From assembly GCF_003363155.1 (NCBI RefSeq), contig NZ_QRBE01000005.1:186001-250000 (forward strand): a DNA stretch of 64,000 nt. The letters run 5' to 3'. Shown piece by piece: positions 8,424 through 21,789 of this stretch. Position 1 is the first letter of the stretch, and each line of letters begins with the position of its first letter. The position numbers were made by a program, and so were the translations under genes. The DNA comes from Dyella monticola (lineage in GTDB: Bacteria > Pseudomonadota > Gammaproteobacteria > Xanthomonadales > Rhodanobacteraceae). Below the pieces are notes generated by a model. It made no database searches, was not told where the DNA came from, and saw only the letters and a list, made by a program, of their open reading frames with translations.

Positions 8424-9115
8424 ACACGCACCACGCGCTGCATGCCTTCGATAACGGCCAAGCGCTAGCCACGGCCTTGTCGGCCAGCATCGCAGGCAAG
8501 CTGCGCGACGCGATCGCGGCGCGCGGCGAAGCCTTGATGGCGGTATCCGGCGGCAGCACACCCAAGCGCCTGTTCGAAGTGCTTTCGAATGAAACGCTGG
8601 ACTGGCCGCGCGTCACCGTCACTCTGGTGGACGAACGCTGGGTGCCAGACACCGACGAACGCTCCAATGCGCGGCTGGTGGAGTCCTTGCTGCTGCAACG
8701 CAAAGCAGCCGACGCCGAATTCGTGCCGCTGTATACGGAAGCGGCCACGCCCGAAGCAGGCATCGGCGAAGTACGCACGCGCGTGGCTGCGTTGAAGCAG
8801 CCGTTCGACGTGATCGTGCTGGGCATGGGCCCGGACGGGCACACCGCTTCGTTCTTCCCGGGCGGCGATCGTCTGAGCGAGGCGCTCGATGCGTCCAACA
8901 GCGTGCTGGTGCTGCCGATGCGTGCGCCGGGTGCAGGCGAGCCGCGCATCACCTTCACCCTGCCGGTACTGCTGAAGGCGCGCGCGTTGTATCTGCATAT
9001 TCAGGGCGATGACAAACGCGATGTGCTGGCGGCGGCGGAACAGCCCGGTAGCGCATTGCCGATTGCCAGCGTGTTGCGTGCGGATCGGCCGCTGGATATT
9101 TATTGGTGTCCGTAG
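8420..9115 (+). CDS. pgl: 6-phosphogluconolactonase
   Basis: Hydrolyses 6-phosphogluconolactone to 6-phosphogluconate. 231 residues, DevB/SOL type. The GTG at 8420 overlaps the zwf stop in a GTGA arrangement, suggesting translational coupling; the frame is open upstream, but that part lies wholly inside zwf. Motifs: AVSGGSTPKRLFEVL, VTLVDERWVPDTDERSNARLV and VLGMGPDGHTASFFP, with a final LDIYWCP. Confidence 0.97.
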   Translation: MNTHHALHAFDNGQALATALSASIAGKLRDAIAARGEALMAVSGGSTPKRLFEVLSNETLDWPRVTVTLVDERWVPDTDERSNARLVESLLLQRKAADAEFVPLYTEAATPEAGIGEVRTRVAALKQPFDVIVLGMGPDGHTASFFPGGDRLSEALDASNSVLVLPMRAPGAGEPRITFTLPVLLKARALYLHIQGDDKRDVLAAAEQPGSALPIASVLRADRPLDIYWCP

Positions 9116-9151
9116 GGCGATCGAATCTTGCGCCGTCGATGTAACCCGCAT

Positions 9152-9238
9152 GGCCGTCATTCCCGCGAAAGCGGGAATCCAATGTTGCTCCAATGCAAAA
9201 AGCGGAGGTGGATTCCCGCTTTCGCGGGAATGACGGCC
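9152..9238. repeat. GTCATTCCCGCGAAAGCGGGAAT inverted pair (REPIN-like)
   Basis: Two copies of a ~29-bp palindrome in opposite orientation (ggccgtcattcccgcgaaag... and its complement at 9210-9238), separated by ~28 bases between pgl and edd. This is the typical layout of REP doublets mobilised by RAYT transposases. No RAYT gene is in this window. Confidence 0.85.
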
Positions 9239-9299
9239 ACGAAGCAGTTAGCCAGTGCCATGAAGCAGCAACGTCGAGCCATCTCGGCCGGAGTATGAA

Positions 9300-11111
9300 A
9301 TGAGTTTGCACCCCGTCATCGCCGAAGTGACCGAGCGCTTGCGCGAACGCAGTCGCGATTCGCGTAGCGCGTATCTGGAGCGCATCAACAACGCCGTCAT
9401 CGATGGCCCGCATCGCGAGCGGCTTTCCTGCGGCAATCTCGCCCATGGCTTCGCGGCCTGCACGACGCATGACAAGCAGGCCCTGCGCGAAGGCCATGCG
9501 CCCAATATCGCGATCGTCACCGCGTACAACGACATGCTCTCGGCCCATCAGCCGTACGAGCGCTATCCGGCCTTCATTCGCGAAGTCGCGCGACAGGCGG
9601 GCATCACCGCGCAAGTAGCCGGTGGCGTGCCGGCGATGTGCGATGGCGTTACGCAGGGACGCGCCGGCATGGAGCTGTCGCTGTTCTCGCGCGACCTGAT
9701 CGCGATGACCACGGCCGTGGCGCTGTCGCATGACATGTTCGATGGCGCGCTGTACCTGGGCATCTGCGACAAGATCGTGCCGGGTCTGCTGATCGGCGCA
9801 CTGAGTTTCGGCCACCTGCCCGGCATCTTCATCCCGAGCGGCCCGATGCCCAGCGGCATCAGCAACGAACAGAAATCCAAAGTCCGCCAGGCGTACACGG
9901 AAGGCAAGGCCAGCCGCGACGAATTGCTCGAAGCGGAAGCCGCCTCGTATCACTCGCCCGGCACCTGCACGTTCTACGGCACCGCCAACTCCAATCAGAT
10001 GCTGATGGAGATCATGGGCCTGCATCTGCCGGGCGCCAGTTTCGTTGCGCCGGAAACGGCGCTGCGCGATGCGCTTACGGCGCACGCCGTGCGTCGCTGC
10101 GCACGGTTGGGCCGGGCGGGCGAGCATTTGCCGATCGGTCACATCGTGGACGAACGCGCCATCGTCAATGGCGTGGTTGGCCTGCATGCGACCGGTGGTT
10201 CGACCAATCATCTGCTGCATCTGGTGGCGATCGCACAGGCTGCCGGCATCGCTTTGCGCTGGGAAGATTTCGACGCACTGTCGTCCGTGGTGCCGTTGCT
10301 GGCGCGCGTGTATCCGAACGGCTATGCCGACGTGAATCACTTCCACGAAGCCGGCGGCATGGGCTTCCTGATCGATCAATTGTTGAGTGCAGGTTTGCTG
10401 CATGGCGATGCGCGCACCATCGCCGGTAGCGATCTTTCCGGCTACGCCACGGTGCCGGAGCTGGATGCGGCCGGCCAGCTCGTATGGAAGCCGGTGTCGA
10501 AGGAAAGCGGCAATCGCGGCGTCTTGCGTGCCATCGGCGAACCGTTCCGCGCCGACGGCGGCCTGCGCATGCTCAACGGCAATCTTGGCCGTTCGGTGAT
10601 CAAGGTTTCTTCCGTGCCGGACGATCGTCTGATCATCGAAGCGCCGGCGGTGGTGTTCCATGATCAGGACGACATCAAGCGCGCGTTCGATCGTGGCGAG
10701 CTCAATCGCGATTTCATCGCCGTGGTGCGCTTCCAGGGCCCGCGTGCGATCGGCATGCCGGAACTGCACAAGCTCACGCCGACCTTGGCGGTGCTGCAGG
10801 ACCGCGGTCATCGCATCGCACTGGTGACCGATGGCCGCATGTCCGGCGCCAGCGGCCGCGTGCCGGCAGCCATTCACGTGACGCCCGAAGCGGACGACGG
10901 CGGCCCGATTTCAAAAGTGCGCGACGGCGATGTGATTCGTCTGGATGCCGGGAAGGGAACGCTGGAAGTGTTGGTCGATGCTGCCGAATTCGCCGCGCGC
11001 GCGCCGGCGGTTGCGGATCTTTCGCGCCACCAGCACGGCATGGGACGCGAGCTGTTCGGCATGTTCCGTCGCAACGCGGTGGCGGCCGATCTGGGCGCCG
11101 GCGTGCTTTAA
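9300..11111 (+). CDS. edd: Phosphogluconate dehydratase
   Basis: Dehydrates 6-phosphogluconate to 2-keto-3-deoxy-6-phosphogluconate, the key Entner-Doudoroff step. 603 residues, full length for the IlvD/Edd family. Iron-sulfur ligand regions are visible: [35 protein letters not shown] and [17 protein letters not shown], then [18 protein letters not shown] and the C-terminal [27 protein letters not shown] doublet separates it from pgl and a single palindrome from eda. Confidence 0.98.
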   Translation: MSLHPVIAEVTERLRERSRDSRSAYLERINNAVIDGPHRERLSCGNLAHGFAACTTHDKQALREGHAPNIAIVTAYNDMLSAHQPYERYPAFIREVARQAGITAQVAGGVPAMCDGVTQGRAGMELSLFSRDLIAMTTAVALSHDMFDGALYLGICDKIVPGLLIGALSFGHLPGIFIPSGPMPSGISNEQKSKVRQAYTEGKASRDELLEAEAASYHSPGTCTFYGTANSNQMLMEIMGLHLPGASFVAPETALRDALTAHAVRRCARLGRAGEHLPIGHIVDERAIVNGVVGLHATGGSTNHLLHLVAIAQAAGIALRWEDFDALSSVVPLLARVYPNGYADVNHFHEAGGMGFLIDQLLSAGLLHGDARTIAGSDLSGYATVPELDAAGQLVWKPVSKESGNRGVLRAIGEPFRADGGLRMLNGNLGRSVIKVSSVPDDRLIIEAPAVVFHDQDDIKRAFDRGELNRDFIAVVRFQGPRAIGMPELHKLTPTLAVLQDRGHRIALVTDGRMSGASGRVPAAIHVTPEADDGGPISKVRDGDVIRLDAGKGTLEVLVDAAEFAARAPAVADLSRHQHGMGRELFGMFRRNAVAADLGAGVL

Positions 11112-11130
11112 GCCACCGCACTTTCTTACC

Positions 11131-11160
11131 GTCATTCCCGCTTTGGCGGGTATGACGGCC
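11131..11160. repeat. Single GTCATTCCCGC palindrome between edd and eda
   Basis: gtcattcccgc TTTG gcgggtatgacgg forms a strong hairpin without a following T-run. It belongs to the same family as 9152-9238. Located between two co-transcribed genes, it could act as an mRNA-stabilising stem. Confidence 0.8.
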
Positions 11161-11190
11161 CAACAAAGCAATCGGCATAGAACAACCGGA

Positions 11191-11841
11191 ATGACCATGG
11201 ATATCCAAACCAAGCAGCAACACGTCGAAACCACCATGCGCCTGGCGCCGGTCATTCCCGTCGTGATCATCGAAGACGCCAGGCACGCCGTGCCGATGGC
11301 GCGCGCGCTGGTGGCCGGCGGCATTCCGGCGATCGAGGTGACGTTGCGCACATCGGCGGCGCTCGATGCGATCCGCGCCATCGCACAAGAGGTGGAAGAC
11401 GCGGTCGTCGGGGTCGGCACCGTGCTCACCGCGAAGGATTTGGAAGCGGCAGAAAAAGCCGGCGCGCGTTTCGCCGTATCGCCCGGTGTATCGCCCAAGC
11501 TGCTTGCGGCCGCCGACGACAGCGCCCTGCCCTTGCTTCCCGGCGTGGCGACCGCCAGCGAAGCGATGGCGCTGCTGGAACGTGGTTATCGTCATCTGAA
11601 ATTCTTCCCCGCCGTTCCGGCCGGCGGCGTGAAACTGCTCGGGGCCTGGGCCAGCCCGTTGCCGCAAATCCGCTTCTGCCCCACCGGCGGTATCGCCGCC
11701 GCCACCGCCAAGGATTTCCTCTCGCTATCCAATGTGTTGTGCGTGGGCGGGTCCTGGCTGACGCCGAACGACATGCTGCAGTCGGGCGACTGGGCGGCCA
11801 TCGAGCAACTGGCACGTGAAGCGGCCGCATTGCGCGGTTGA
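11191..11841 (+). CDS. eda: KDPG aldolase
   Basis: Cleaves 2-keto-3-deoxy-6-phosphogluconate to pyruvate and glyceraldehyde 3-phosphate, completing the Entner-Doudoroff route. 216 residues from ATG 11191; a second ATG at 11197 is possible. Active-site E49 is in PAIEVTLRT and the Schiff-base K137 in HLKFFPA, matching E45/K133 of the E. coli enzyme with a 4-residue offset. The open frame extends upstream into edd but has no family similarity there. Confidence 0.97.
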   Translation: MTMDIQTKQQHVETTMRLAPVIPVVIIEDARHAVPMARALVAGGIPAIEVTLRTSAALDAIRAIAQEVEDAVVGVGTVLTAKDLEAAEKAGARFAVSPGVSPKLLAAADDSALPLLPGVATASEAMALLERGYRHLKFFPAVPAGGVKLLGAWASPLPQIRFCPTGGIAAATAKDFLSLSNVLCVGGSWLTPNDMLQSGDWAAIEQLAREAAALRG

Positions 11842-11968
11842 CTGAACCGAGGCGGGTCATGCCACAGCGGCAGAGGGTGACTTCTGGCGTATGAAACTGC
11901 GTGTCTTTGGCGCCTAAGCTGGCGGTTCCGTCGCGCTGTCGCGTGGCACCGCCCAAGGATCGTTTTTC

Positions 11969-13552
11969 ATGCGCAAGCTTCCGCTCGCTCTCGCCCTGGC
12001 CGCGCTCTTGCTCGGCACCGCACACGCGGCCGAAAAAAAAGACAAAGCCGCAGCGGATGAATCGAACCCGGCCGCGGCGCTGATACATCCGCAGGCATCG
12101 GCGAGCGAAGGCTCCGTATCGGTCGAAGGCAAGCGCATCGCCTACAAGGCGGTCGCCGGCACGATCGTGCTGCACGGCAAGGGCGACAAGGAAAACGAAC
12201 CCACCGTCAGCATGTTCTACGTCGCCTATTTCAAGAAAGGCGAAGACGCGTCCAAGCGGCCGATCACCTTCGTCTACAACGGCGGCCCGGGCTCGGCCTC
12301 GGTATGGCTGCACATGGGCGCATTCGGGCCGCGCCGCGTGGTCACCAAAGATGATAGCCACACGCCGGCCGCGCCGTATCAGCTGGTGAACAACGACTAC
12401 AGCCTGCTCGACGCCTCGGACCTGGTATTCATCGACGCCCCCGGTACCGGTTTCAGCCGCCTGATCGCCAACGATGCCGATCCTTCCAAGCGTGACGAAC
12501 AGATGAAAGAACGCGCGAAGCAAATCTACGGCGTCGACGGCGACGGCCATGCCTTCGCGCAATTCATCACGCAGTTCCTGTCGCGCTACGGTCGCTGGAA
12601 TTCGCCCAAGTATCTGTTCGGCGAAAGCTACGGCACCACGCGCTCGGCGGTGTTGGCTAACGATCTGGAAAACGAAGACAGCGTCGACCTCAATGGTGTG
12701 GTGCTGCTGTCGCAGATCCTCAATTTCGACACCAGCATTGATGGCTCCGACCAGAACCCCGGCGTGGACCTCCCTTACGAATTGGCGCTGCCCACCTACG
12801 CGGCCACCGCTTATTACCATCACAAGCTGCCGCAGTCGCCGGCCGACCTGCAGTCATTGCTGCAGGAGGTGGAACAGTTCGCGCTGGGCGATTATGCGCA
12901 AGCCCTGATGCAGGGCTCGCGCCTGGATGACGCCCACAAACAGGCCATTGCCGAAAAGCTGCATCAATACACCGGGCTTTCCGTGGCTTACTTGATGAAG
13001 GCCAATCTGCGCGTGACCGGCGGCATGTTCGAGCATGAACTCCTGGGCGACAGTGGTGATACCACCGGACGCCTGGATACGCGCTTCGCCGGCCCCTCGC
13101 TCGATCCGCTGAGCAAGGAGTCCGAATACGACCCGCAGTCGTCTGCGATCAGCTCGGCCTATATCGCTGCGTTCAACGACTACGTGCGTAAGGATCTCAA
13201 GTACGGTCAGGACCAGGTCTATCGCGAATTCGGCGACATCAAGGAATGGGATTCCAAACACAATGATCACGATGGCGCGGTGAACGTCATGCCGGATCTG
13301 GCCAAGGCGATGAAAACCAATCCGGACCTGAAAGTTCTCCTCAACGGCGGTTATTACGATCTCGCCACGCCGTTCTTTGCGGCCGATTACGAGATGCATC
13401 ATTTGCCGGTGCAGCCGGAGCTGATGAACAACATCAGCTATGAATGGTATCCGTCCGGTCACATGGTGTACGCGCACGAAGCGTCGCTGAAGCTGTTGCA
13501 CGATAACGTGGCGCGGTTCATCGAGCAGACGGATAACGTCAGCAAGCATTGA
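11969..13552 (+). CDS. Secreted serine carboxypeptidase-like protein (peptidase S10)
   Basis: 527 residues with a signal peptide (MRKLPLALALAALLLGTAHA). Family S10 alpha/beta-hydrolase: oxyanion NGGPGSASVWLHMGAFGP, nucleophile S220 in FGESYGTTRS, D464 in LNGGYYDLATPF and H498 in YPSGHMVYAH, so the triad is complete. It probably removes C-terminal residues from peptides in the periplasm or outside. Monocistronic: 127 bases separate it from eda and a repeat follows. Homologues are common in Xanthomonadales, with poorly defined substrates. Confidence 0.93.
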   Translation: MRKLPLALALAALLLGTAHAAEKKDKAAADESNPAAALIHPQASASEGSVSVEGKRIAYKAVAGTIVLHGKGDKENEPTVSMFYVAYFKKGEDASKRPITFVYNGGPGSASVWLHMGAFGPRRVVTKDDSHTPAAPYQLVNNDYSLLDASDLVFIDAPGTGFSRLIANDADPSKRDEQMKERAKQIYGVDGDGHAFAQFITQFLSRYGRWNSPKYLFGESYGTTRSAVLANDLENEDSVDLNGVVLLSQILNFDTSIDGSDQNPGVDLPYELALPTYAATAYYHHKLPQSPADLQSLLQEVEQFALGDYAQALMQGSRLDDAHKQAIAEKLHQYTGLSVAYLMKANLRVTGGMFEHELLGDSGDTTGRLDTRFAGPSLDPLSKESEYDPQSSAISSAYIAAFNDYVRKDLKYGQDQVYREFGDIKEWDSKHNDHDGAVNVMPDLAKAMKTNPDLKVLLNGGYYDLATPFFAADYEMHHLPVQPELMNNISYEWYPSGHMVYAHEASLKLLHDNVARFIEQTDNVSKH

Positions 13553-13566
13553 GGCGTTGGGACGTC

Positions 13567-13621
13567 CATGACTCCCGAGTGTCATTGAAGCTCCGGGAGT
13601 TCATATCTCCCGGAATGACGG
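13567..13621. repeat. Degenerate GTCATTCC/CTCCGGGAG palindromic repeat
   Basis: actcccgagtgtcattgaag, ctccgggagtt and atctcccggaatgacgg form nested inverted arms, related to the GTCATTCC family at 9152 and 37565. It lies in the spacer after the S10 peptidase gene. Confidence 0.65.
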
Positions 13622-13675
13622 TGAGGCAAGAAGGGTAGCATCGCGCTATGCTTCTTCCTCACGCAAGAGAAGCCC

Positions 13676-14047
13676 ATGCGCGCCCTTATCGACCGCTACA
13701 TCGACGCCTACAATCGCATCGACGTCGATGCCATGCTCGCCACCCTGCACAACGAAGTCGTCTTCGAAAACTACACGGCCGGCGTGCTCAGCGTTCGAAC
13801 AGTGGGTATTCATGAGCTGCGTCATCTGGCGGAAAGCTCGCGACATCTTTTCTCCGCGCGCCACCAGGCCATCACCCGCTACAGCGAAGTCGCTGGCGTG
13901 GCGCATGCGCAGATTCATTTCCAGGGCACGTTTGCCGTCGATCTCCCGAACGGCATCCGCGCGGGCCAGAGCATGGCGCTGGATGGGCGCAGCGAATATC
14001 GCGAGCGTGATGGCTTGTTGATCTACGTCGCTGATTTCAGCGATTGA
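13676..14047 (+). CDS. NTF2/SnoaL-like fold protein
   Basis: 123 residues. The N-terminal helix IDRYIDAYNRIDVDAMLATLHNEVVFENYTAG and the curved-sheet segments (AHAQIHFQGTFAVDLPNG, LDGRSEYRERDGLLIYVADFSD) are typical of nuclear transport factor 2-like proteins, which serve as small-molecule isomerases, hydrolases or ligand binders. The specific role is not predictable. Its stop abuts, without spacer, the stop of the convergent reductase-like gene. Confidence 0.8.
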   Translation: MRALIDRYIDAYNRIDVDAMLATLHNEVVFENYTAGVLSVRTVGIHELRHLAESSRHLFSARHQAITRYSEVAGVAHAQIHFQGTFAVDLPNGIRAGQSMALDGRSEYRERDGLLIYVADFSD

Positions 14048-14596
14048 TCAGGCGTCCGCATCGCCGGCCGATGTTTGGCTAAGCACCTCATATTCGCTTT
14101 GCACGAGCCCACTTGCGTAGTGGCGGGTCGCAACGTGCCTGAGTGCAATGTCATGAGGTAGTGCGCCGAACAAGGGAATCCCAGTGCCGATAAGCACCGG
14201 CACGCGGGTAACGACGAGTCGCTGGATAAGCCCTTCCCGCAAAAAGCCCTGGATCGTTATGCCGCCGTCGACGTAAATGTGTTCAAGGCTACGGTTTGCC
14301 AATGTGGCTGCGATGTCTTTCGGCGCACCACGGAGATGTTCCACGACGGCGTTGGCGGGTGGTGGTTGAAGCGCACGCGTGCTCAACACGAAGACAGGCT
14401 TGCTACCGTAGGGCCACGCATCAAAACCGAGCACCGTTTCATAAGTCTTGCGGCCGATGAGCAGGGCATCGACCGTCGCCATGAATTCCTCATAGCCGTG
14501 CGGCTCGCCGCCGCCGGGCGGCAGAAAATCCAGCGCACCGTCGCGCCGTGCCATAAAGCCATCGACGCTGACACCGACAAACACAGATGTTTTCAT
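14048..14596 (-). CDS. Dihydrofolate reductase-family (RibD C-terminal-like) protein
   Basis: 182 residues. The start at 14596 is chosen because GGGAGGAGAA lies just upstream; an in-frame ATG 24 bases earlier has no such site. Residues 1-30 read MKTSVFVGVSVDGFMARRDGALDFL, then LLIGRKTYETVLGF, KPVFVLSTR, YVDGGITIQGFLREGLIQRLVVTRVPVLIGTGIPLFG: the RibD_C/DfrA-like NADPH fold used by YyaP/YwjB-type reductases. Follows the VOC gene by 27 bases, probably an operon. Substrate unknown. Confidence 0.88.
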   Translation of the reverse strand: MKTSVFVGVSVDGFMARRDGALDFLPPGGGEPHGYEEFMATVDALLIGRKTYETVLGFDAWPYGSKPVFVLSTRALQPPPANAVVEHLRGAPKDIAATLANRSLEHIYVDGGITIQGFLREGLIQRLVVTRVPVLIGTGIPLFGALPHDIALRHVATRHYASGLVQSEYEVLSQTSAGDADA

Positions 14597-14623
14597 CGCC
14601 GTTCTCCTCCCAGCCGCCACGAT

Positions 14624-15004
14624 CTATCGTTCGTAGGTCCTGATCTCAAGCAGATGCTTGTTCGGATCGAAGAAATACAGCGTCGGTGCGAGGCCTCTGG
14701 CACCCGATTCCTCGCCGGGCCCGCTATTCGACCCCACTGAATCAAAGGTCGGTCCATAGCCAATACCCGCTTCCTTGATGCGCGCGAATATCTGATCAAA
14801 AACCTCGCGCGACACGGCGTAGGCGTAATGCTCGGACCCGGGTGTGCCGCAGGGCACGAGTTGAAGTACCAACTCGTCGTTCACGCGAATGAGGGTAAAT
14901 GGTCCATCCTTGCCCTGTGCGGCGAAGCCAAAAATCCTTGTGTAGAACGTCACACTGGCTTCCAGGTCGTTGACCTTCAAAATGATGTGATCGAGCTTGA
15001 CCAT
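14624..15004 (-). CDS. VOC (glyoxalase/bleomycin resistance) superfamily protein
   Basis: 126 residues: MVKLDHIILKVNDLEASVTFYTRIFGF at the N-terminus and PTLYFFDPNKHLLEIRTY at the end are the two beta-alpha-beta-beta-beta modules of a vicinal oxygen chelate protein. Metal ligands are likely H6 and the E of LLEIRTY. Could be a lyase, dioxygenase or resistance protein; the sequence does not decide. Same strand as the helicase, 59 bases downstream of it. Confidence 0.87.
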   Translation of the reverse strand: MVKLDHIILKVNDLEASVTFYTRIFGFAAQGKDGPFTLIRVNDELVLQLVPCGTPGSEHYAYAVSREVFDQIFARIKEAGIGYGPTFDSVGSNSGPGEESGARGLAPTLYFFDPNKHLLEIRTYER

Positions 15005-15063
15005 GCTGCATTTCTCCTGATCGCTCCATCAAGGTTCCGAGCAGTCGACCGGGATTGAGCCGA

Positions 15064-19638
<4,575 letters not shown>

Positions 19639-19740
19639 GATGGATGGCCCGCTGCGATGCGGGTGCGGGAGATCGATCATACATAGGGCTGGTTGGCGGC
19701 GCGGCAATGGCGTCGTGCCCGATCCTCGGACGCAACCGTC

Positions 19741-20574
19741 TCATCCCGTGAGATCGGTAACGACCTCTCGCCGCCCGCTGCCGAAGTACCGCGCCGGCGG
19801 ATGGCCAAAGCAGCGGCGGAACATCGCGATGAAAGCGCTGGTACTGGCATAGCCCAGGCCGTCCGCCACGGTGGCCACTGGCAGGCCATCGGCCAGTTGT
19901 TCCAGACCCTTGGTGAGGCGCGCCTGCTGCCGCCACTGCGCAAAGCTCAGCGCGGTTTCGGCGCGGAACAGGCGGCTGAGCGTTCGCGCGGACAGGCCGC
20001 CCCACGCTGCCCATTCCTCCAGGCTGCGGTTGTCGTGCGGCTGTTCCAGTACGGCGAGCGCGATGCGCAACAGGCGACGATCGATCGGCATCGGCAGGTG
20101 CAGGGGCTCGTGCGGCGCGTGGCACATTTCGTCCAGCAGCAGCGCCATCACCCGTTCCTGCCGCGTGTCCAGTTCGGCATTCCAGGTCCATGAACTGGCG
20201 CGGTGGACCAGCTCGCGCATCAACGCGTTGACACCGATGACGCACGGGCGATCGGGCAGGCCAGGGCTGGCGTCGGGATGAAGAAACACGCCCCAGCCGC
20301 TCAATGGACCGCTGATGGTGACTTTATGCTGCTGCCCGGGCGGCATCCATCCGGCGCGATGCGGCGGCAGCAGCCATGAACCGTGCGCGGTGTGCACGTG
20401 GACCAGGCCGCTTTCCACACAGAAAAACTGCCCGCGGGCATGGCTGTGCCAGTCGTACTGCTGGGTTTCGGGCTTGTACTCGCTGAAGGCTTCACCGTCG
20501 TCCCAGTAGGCAATGACGGGCGGCCCATCCAGCCGTTCGATCAGGTCGTAGAGCTCGAGCTTGGTCTGCTGCAT
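19741..20574 (-). CDS. AraC-family transcriptional regulator
   Basis: 277 residues from ATG 20574 (MQQTKLELYD); an in-frame ATG at 20601 adds nine. The N-terminal cupin-like half has HSHARGQFFCVESGLVHVHTAHGSWLLPPHRAGWMPPGQQH, the sugar or aromatic ligand pocket type. The C-terminal half (~170-270) has two helix-turn-helix units (SLEEWAAWGGLSARTLSRLFRAETALSFAQWRQQARL; PVATVADGLGYASTSAFIAMFRRCFGHPPARYF). It flanks the helicase gene on the same strand. No target is adjacent except possibly the small plus-strand gene at 20823. Confidence 0.93.
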   Translation of the reverse strand: MQQTKLELYDLIERLDGPPVIAYWDDGEAFSEYKPETQQYDWHSHARGQFFCVESGLVHVHTAHGSWLLPPHRAGWMPPGQQHKVTISGPLSGWGVFLHPDASPGLPDRPCVIGVNALMRELVHRASSWTWNAELDTRQERVMALLLDEMCHAPHEPLHLPMPIDRRLLRIALAVLEQPHDNRSLEEWAAWGGLSARTLSRLFRAETALSFAQWRQQARLTKGLEQLADGLPVATVADGLGYASTSAFIAMFRRCFGHPPARYFGSGRREVVTDLTG

Positions 20575-20822
20575 GGCCGAATCTCGACATTTTTTGACCA
20601 AATAACGTTATCAGTTTAGCCCGGGCTTTGCCTAAGCTTTTACCTGCCCGACGACCCCGCCGGGTCTTTAGTCGCCGCTGCCGCCGCTCGCGGCTTTCCC
20701 CACCTCGATCCAGGGGCTGACCCGCCGCGCAGGTACACAGCGGCGCGCGCCATGTCGGTCACAGAGCGCCCCGATCGTCCGTCTTTATGAGCGATCCGCT
20801 GCACGAAGAAAGGAAACGGCCC

Positions 20823-21080
20823 ATGTCCCCGCTTCAATTGATTTCCGTGAAGTCCGAAGTTTCCAGATCCCCGCTGGAAACCTTCGTTGCCTGCGCCCAC
20901 CAGATGCTCGACCCGGCCACGCCCGAGGCCGTGCGGCGGGCGATGGAACCCCGCTTGCTGGCGCAACTGCCGGCGCTGCGGGCGCTGGGGGTGTTCGATC
21001 TGTTCGAACTACGCGATCCGGCCCTGCGTGCCTGGCTCGATGACGAACTGGCCGGCCTGGCCTCGGCGGCCCGGCAATAA
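20823..21080 (+). CDS. Small hypothetical protein
   Basis: 85 residues (MSPLQLISVKSE... LAGLASAARQ), preceded by AGGAAA at a normal distance; an in-frame ATG at 20787 would add 12 residues. Predicted as mostly helical, rich in Leu/Ala/Arg, with no signal peptide or membrane segment. It lies just upstream of the MarR promoter. No recognised family. Confidence 0.5.
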   Translation: MSPLQLISVKSEVSRSPLETFVACAHQMLDPATPEAVRRAMEPRLLAQLPALRALGVFDLFELRDPALRAWLDDELAGLASAARQ

Positions 21081-21095
21081 TTCATTTCTGTCCAT

Positions 21096-21141
21096 TTGCT
21101 GAAACAATAGGTGCGTAACTTATATTTGCCTTGACAAATAT
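21096..21141 (+). promoter_or_regulatory. marR promoter with 20-bp palindromic operator
   Basis: A near-perfect palindrome ATATTTGCCT/TGACAAATAT (21122-21141, 8 of 10 positions symmetric) overlaps a plausible -10 TATATT at 21121, with TTGCTG at 21096 as -35 (19-nt spacing). MarR proteins typically bind 16-20 bp palindromes in their own promoters, so autoregulation of the efflux operon is inferred. Confidence 0.6.
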
Positions 21142-21158
21142 ACCGGAGGCAACAATAA

Positions 21159-21644
21159 TTGGCCTCCATGAACACGACCGGTCCTCTTATCACCCCTATC
21201 AGCCAGGAAAGCCTTGGCGTGCTGATTGGCCTCGTCCGCGCGGAGCTGGTGCGCGGCGTTGAGGCGGAGATCACCGCCAAAGGCATGGATCTGCGCTTTA
21301 CCCAGTTCCTGATCCTCAAGCGCCTGGCGATGCTCGGCCCGATGACGGCGACGGAACTGGCCCGCGCGGTGGAACTGGACGGTGGCGCCATGACGCGTCA
21401 GCTCGACCAGCTCGAGGGCAGGGGATTCCTGCGCCGCTTGCCGCATGAACAGGACCGGCGCGCGTTGCGCATCGAACTCACCGATTCCGGTAGCGCGCTT
21501 TGGCAGCAACTGACCGGTTGCAACGAGCGCGTGCTGGAAGCGGCGCAGCGTTCGCTGAACGACGCGGAGCGCGAGCATTTGCACGATTACTTAAGTCGTG
21601 TGCTGCACGCACTGCGCGACAAGAACAAGAGCGAGCGGCCTTAG
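21159..21644 (+). CDS. MarR-family transcriptional regulator
   Basis: 161 residues from TTG 21159. That start is favoured because GGAGG (21145-21149) lies 9 nt before it but 18 nt before the in-frame ATG at 21168. Winged-helix core: FTQFLILKRLAMLGPMTATELARAVELDGGAMTRQLDQLEGRGFLRRLPHEQDRRALRIELTDSG. First gene of an efflux operon (OM lipoprotein, EmrA, EmrB). By analogy with EmrR it represses the operon until a hydrophobic drug or phenolic ligand binds. Confidence 0.94.
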   Translation: MASMNTTGPLITPISQESLGVLIGLVRAELVRGVEAEITAKGMDLRFTQFLILKRLAMLGPMTATELARAVELDGGAMTRQLDQLEGRGFLRRLPHEQDRRALRIELTDSGSALWQQLTGCNERVLEAAQRSLNDAEREHLHDYLSRVLHALRDKNKSERP

Positions 21645-21789
21645 GGAGAAGGTTGCTGTGATGGAGGCGCCGCAAGGCACTTCCGTCATCGTCCAGGTGA
21701 GGCATAGGCCTTATCTGGCAAGTCAGGAAAGCGCAAGGAACTGCTTCCCGGGCACTGCTTATTCACCATCAACGTCGAGATTGAATGCC

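Noticed and set aside
8955-10877. 640-codon minus-strand frame opposite edd
   Set aside because: Antisense shadow of a highly conserved gene; His/Gln/Arg-rich translation typical of the reverse frame of GC-rich coding DNA.
20653-20671. Short GACCC-CGCC-GGGTC hairpin with TTT before the AraC/small-protein spacer
   Set aside because: Stem of only five pairs and a weak T-run; not strong enough to call a terminator.
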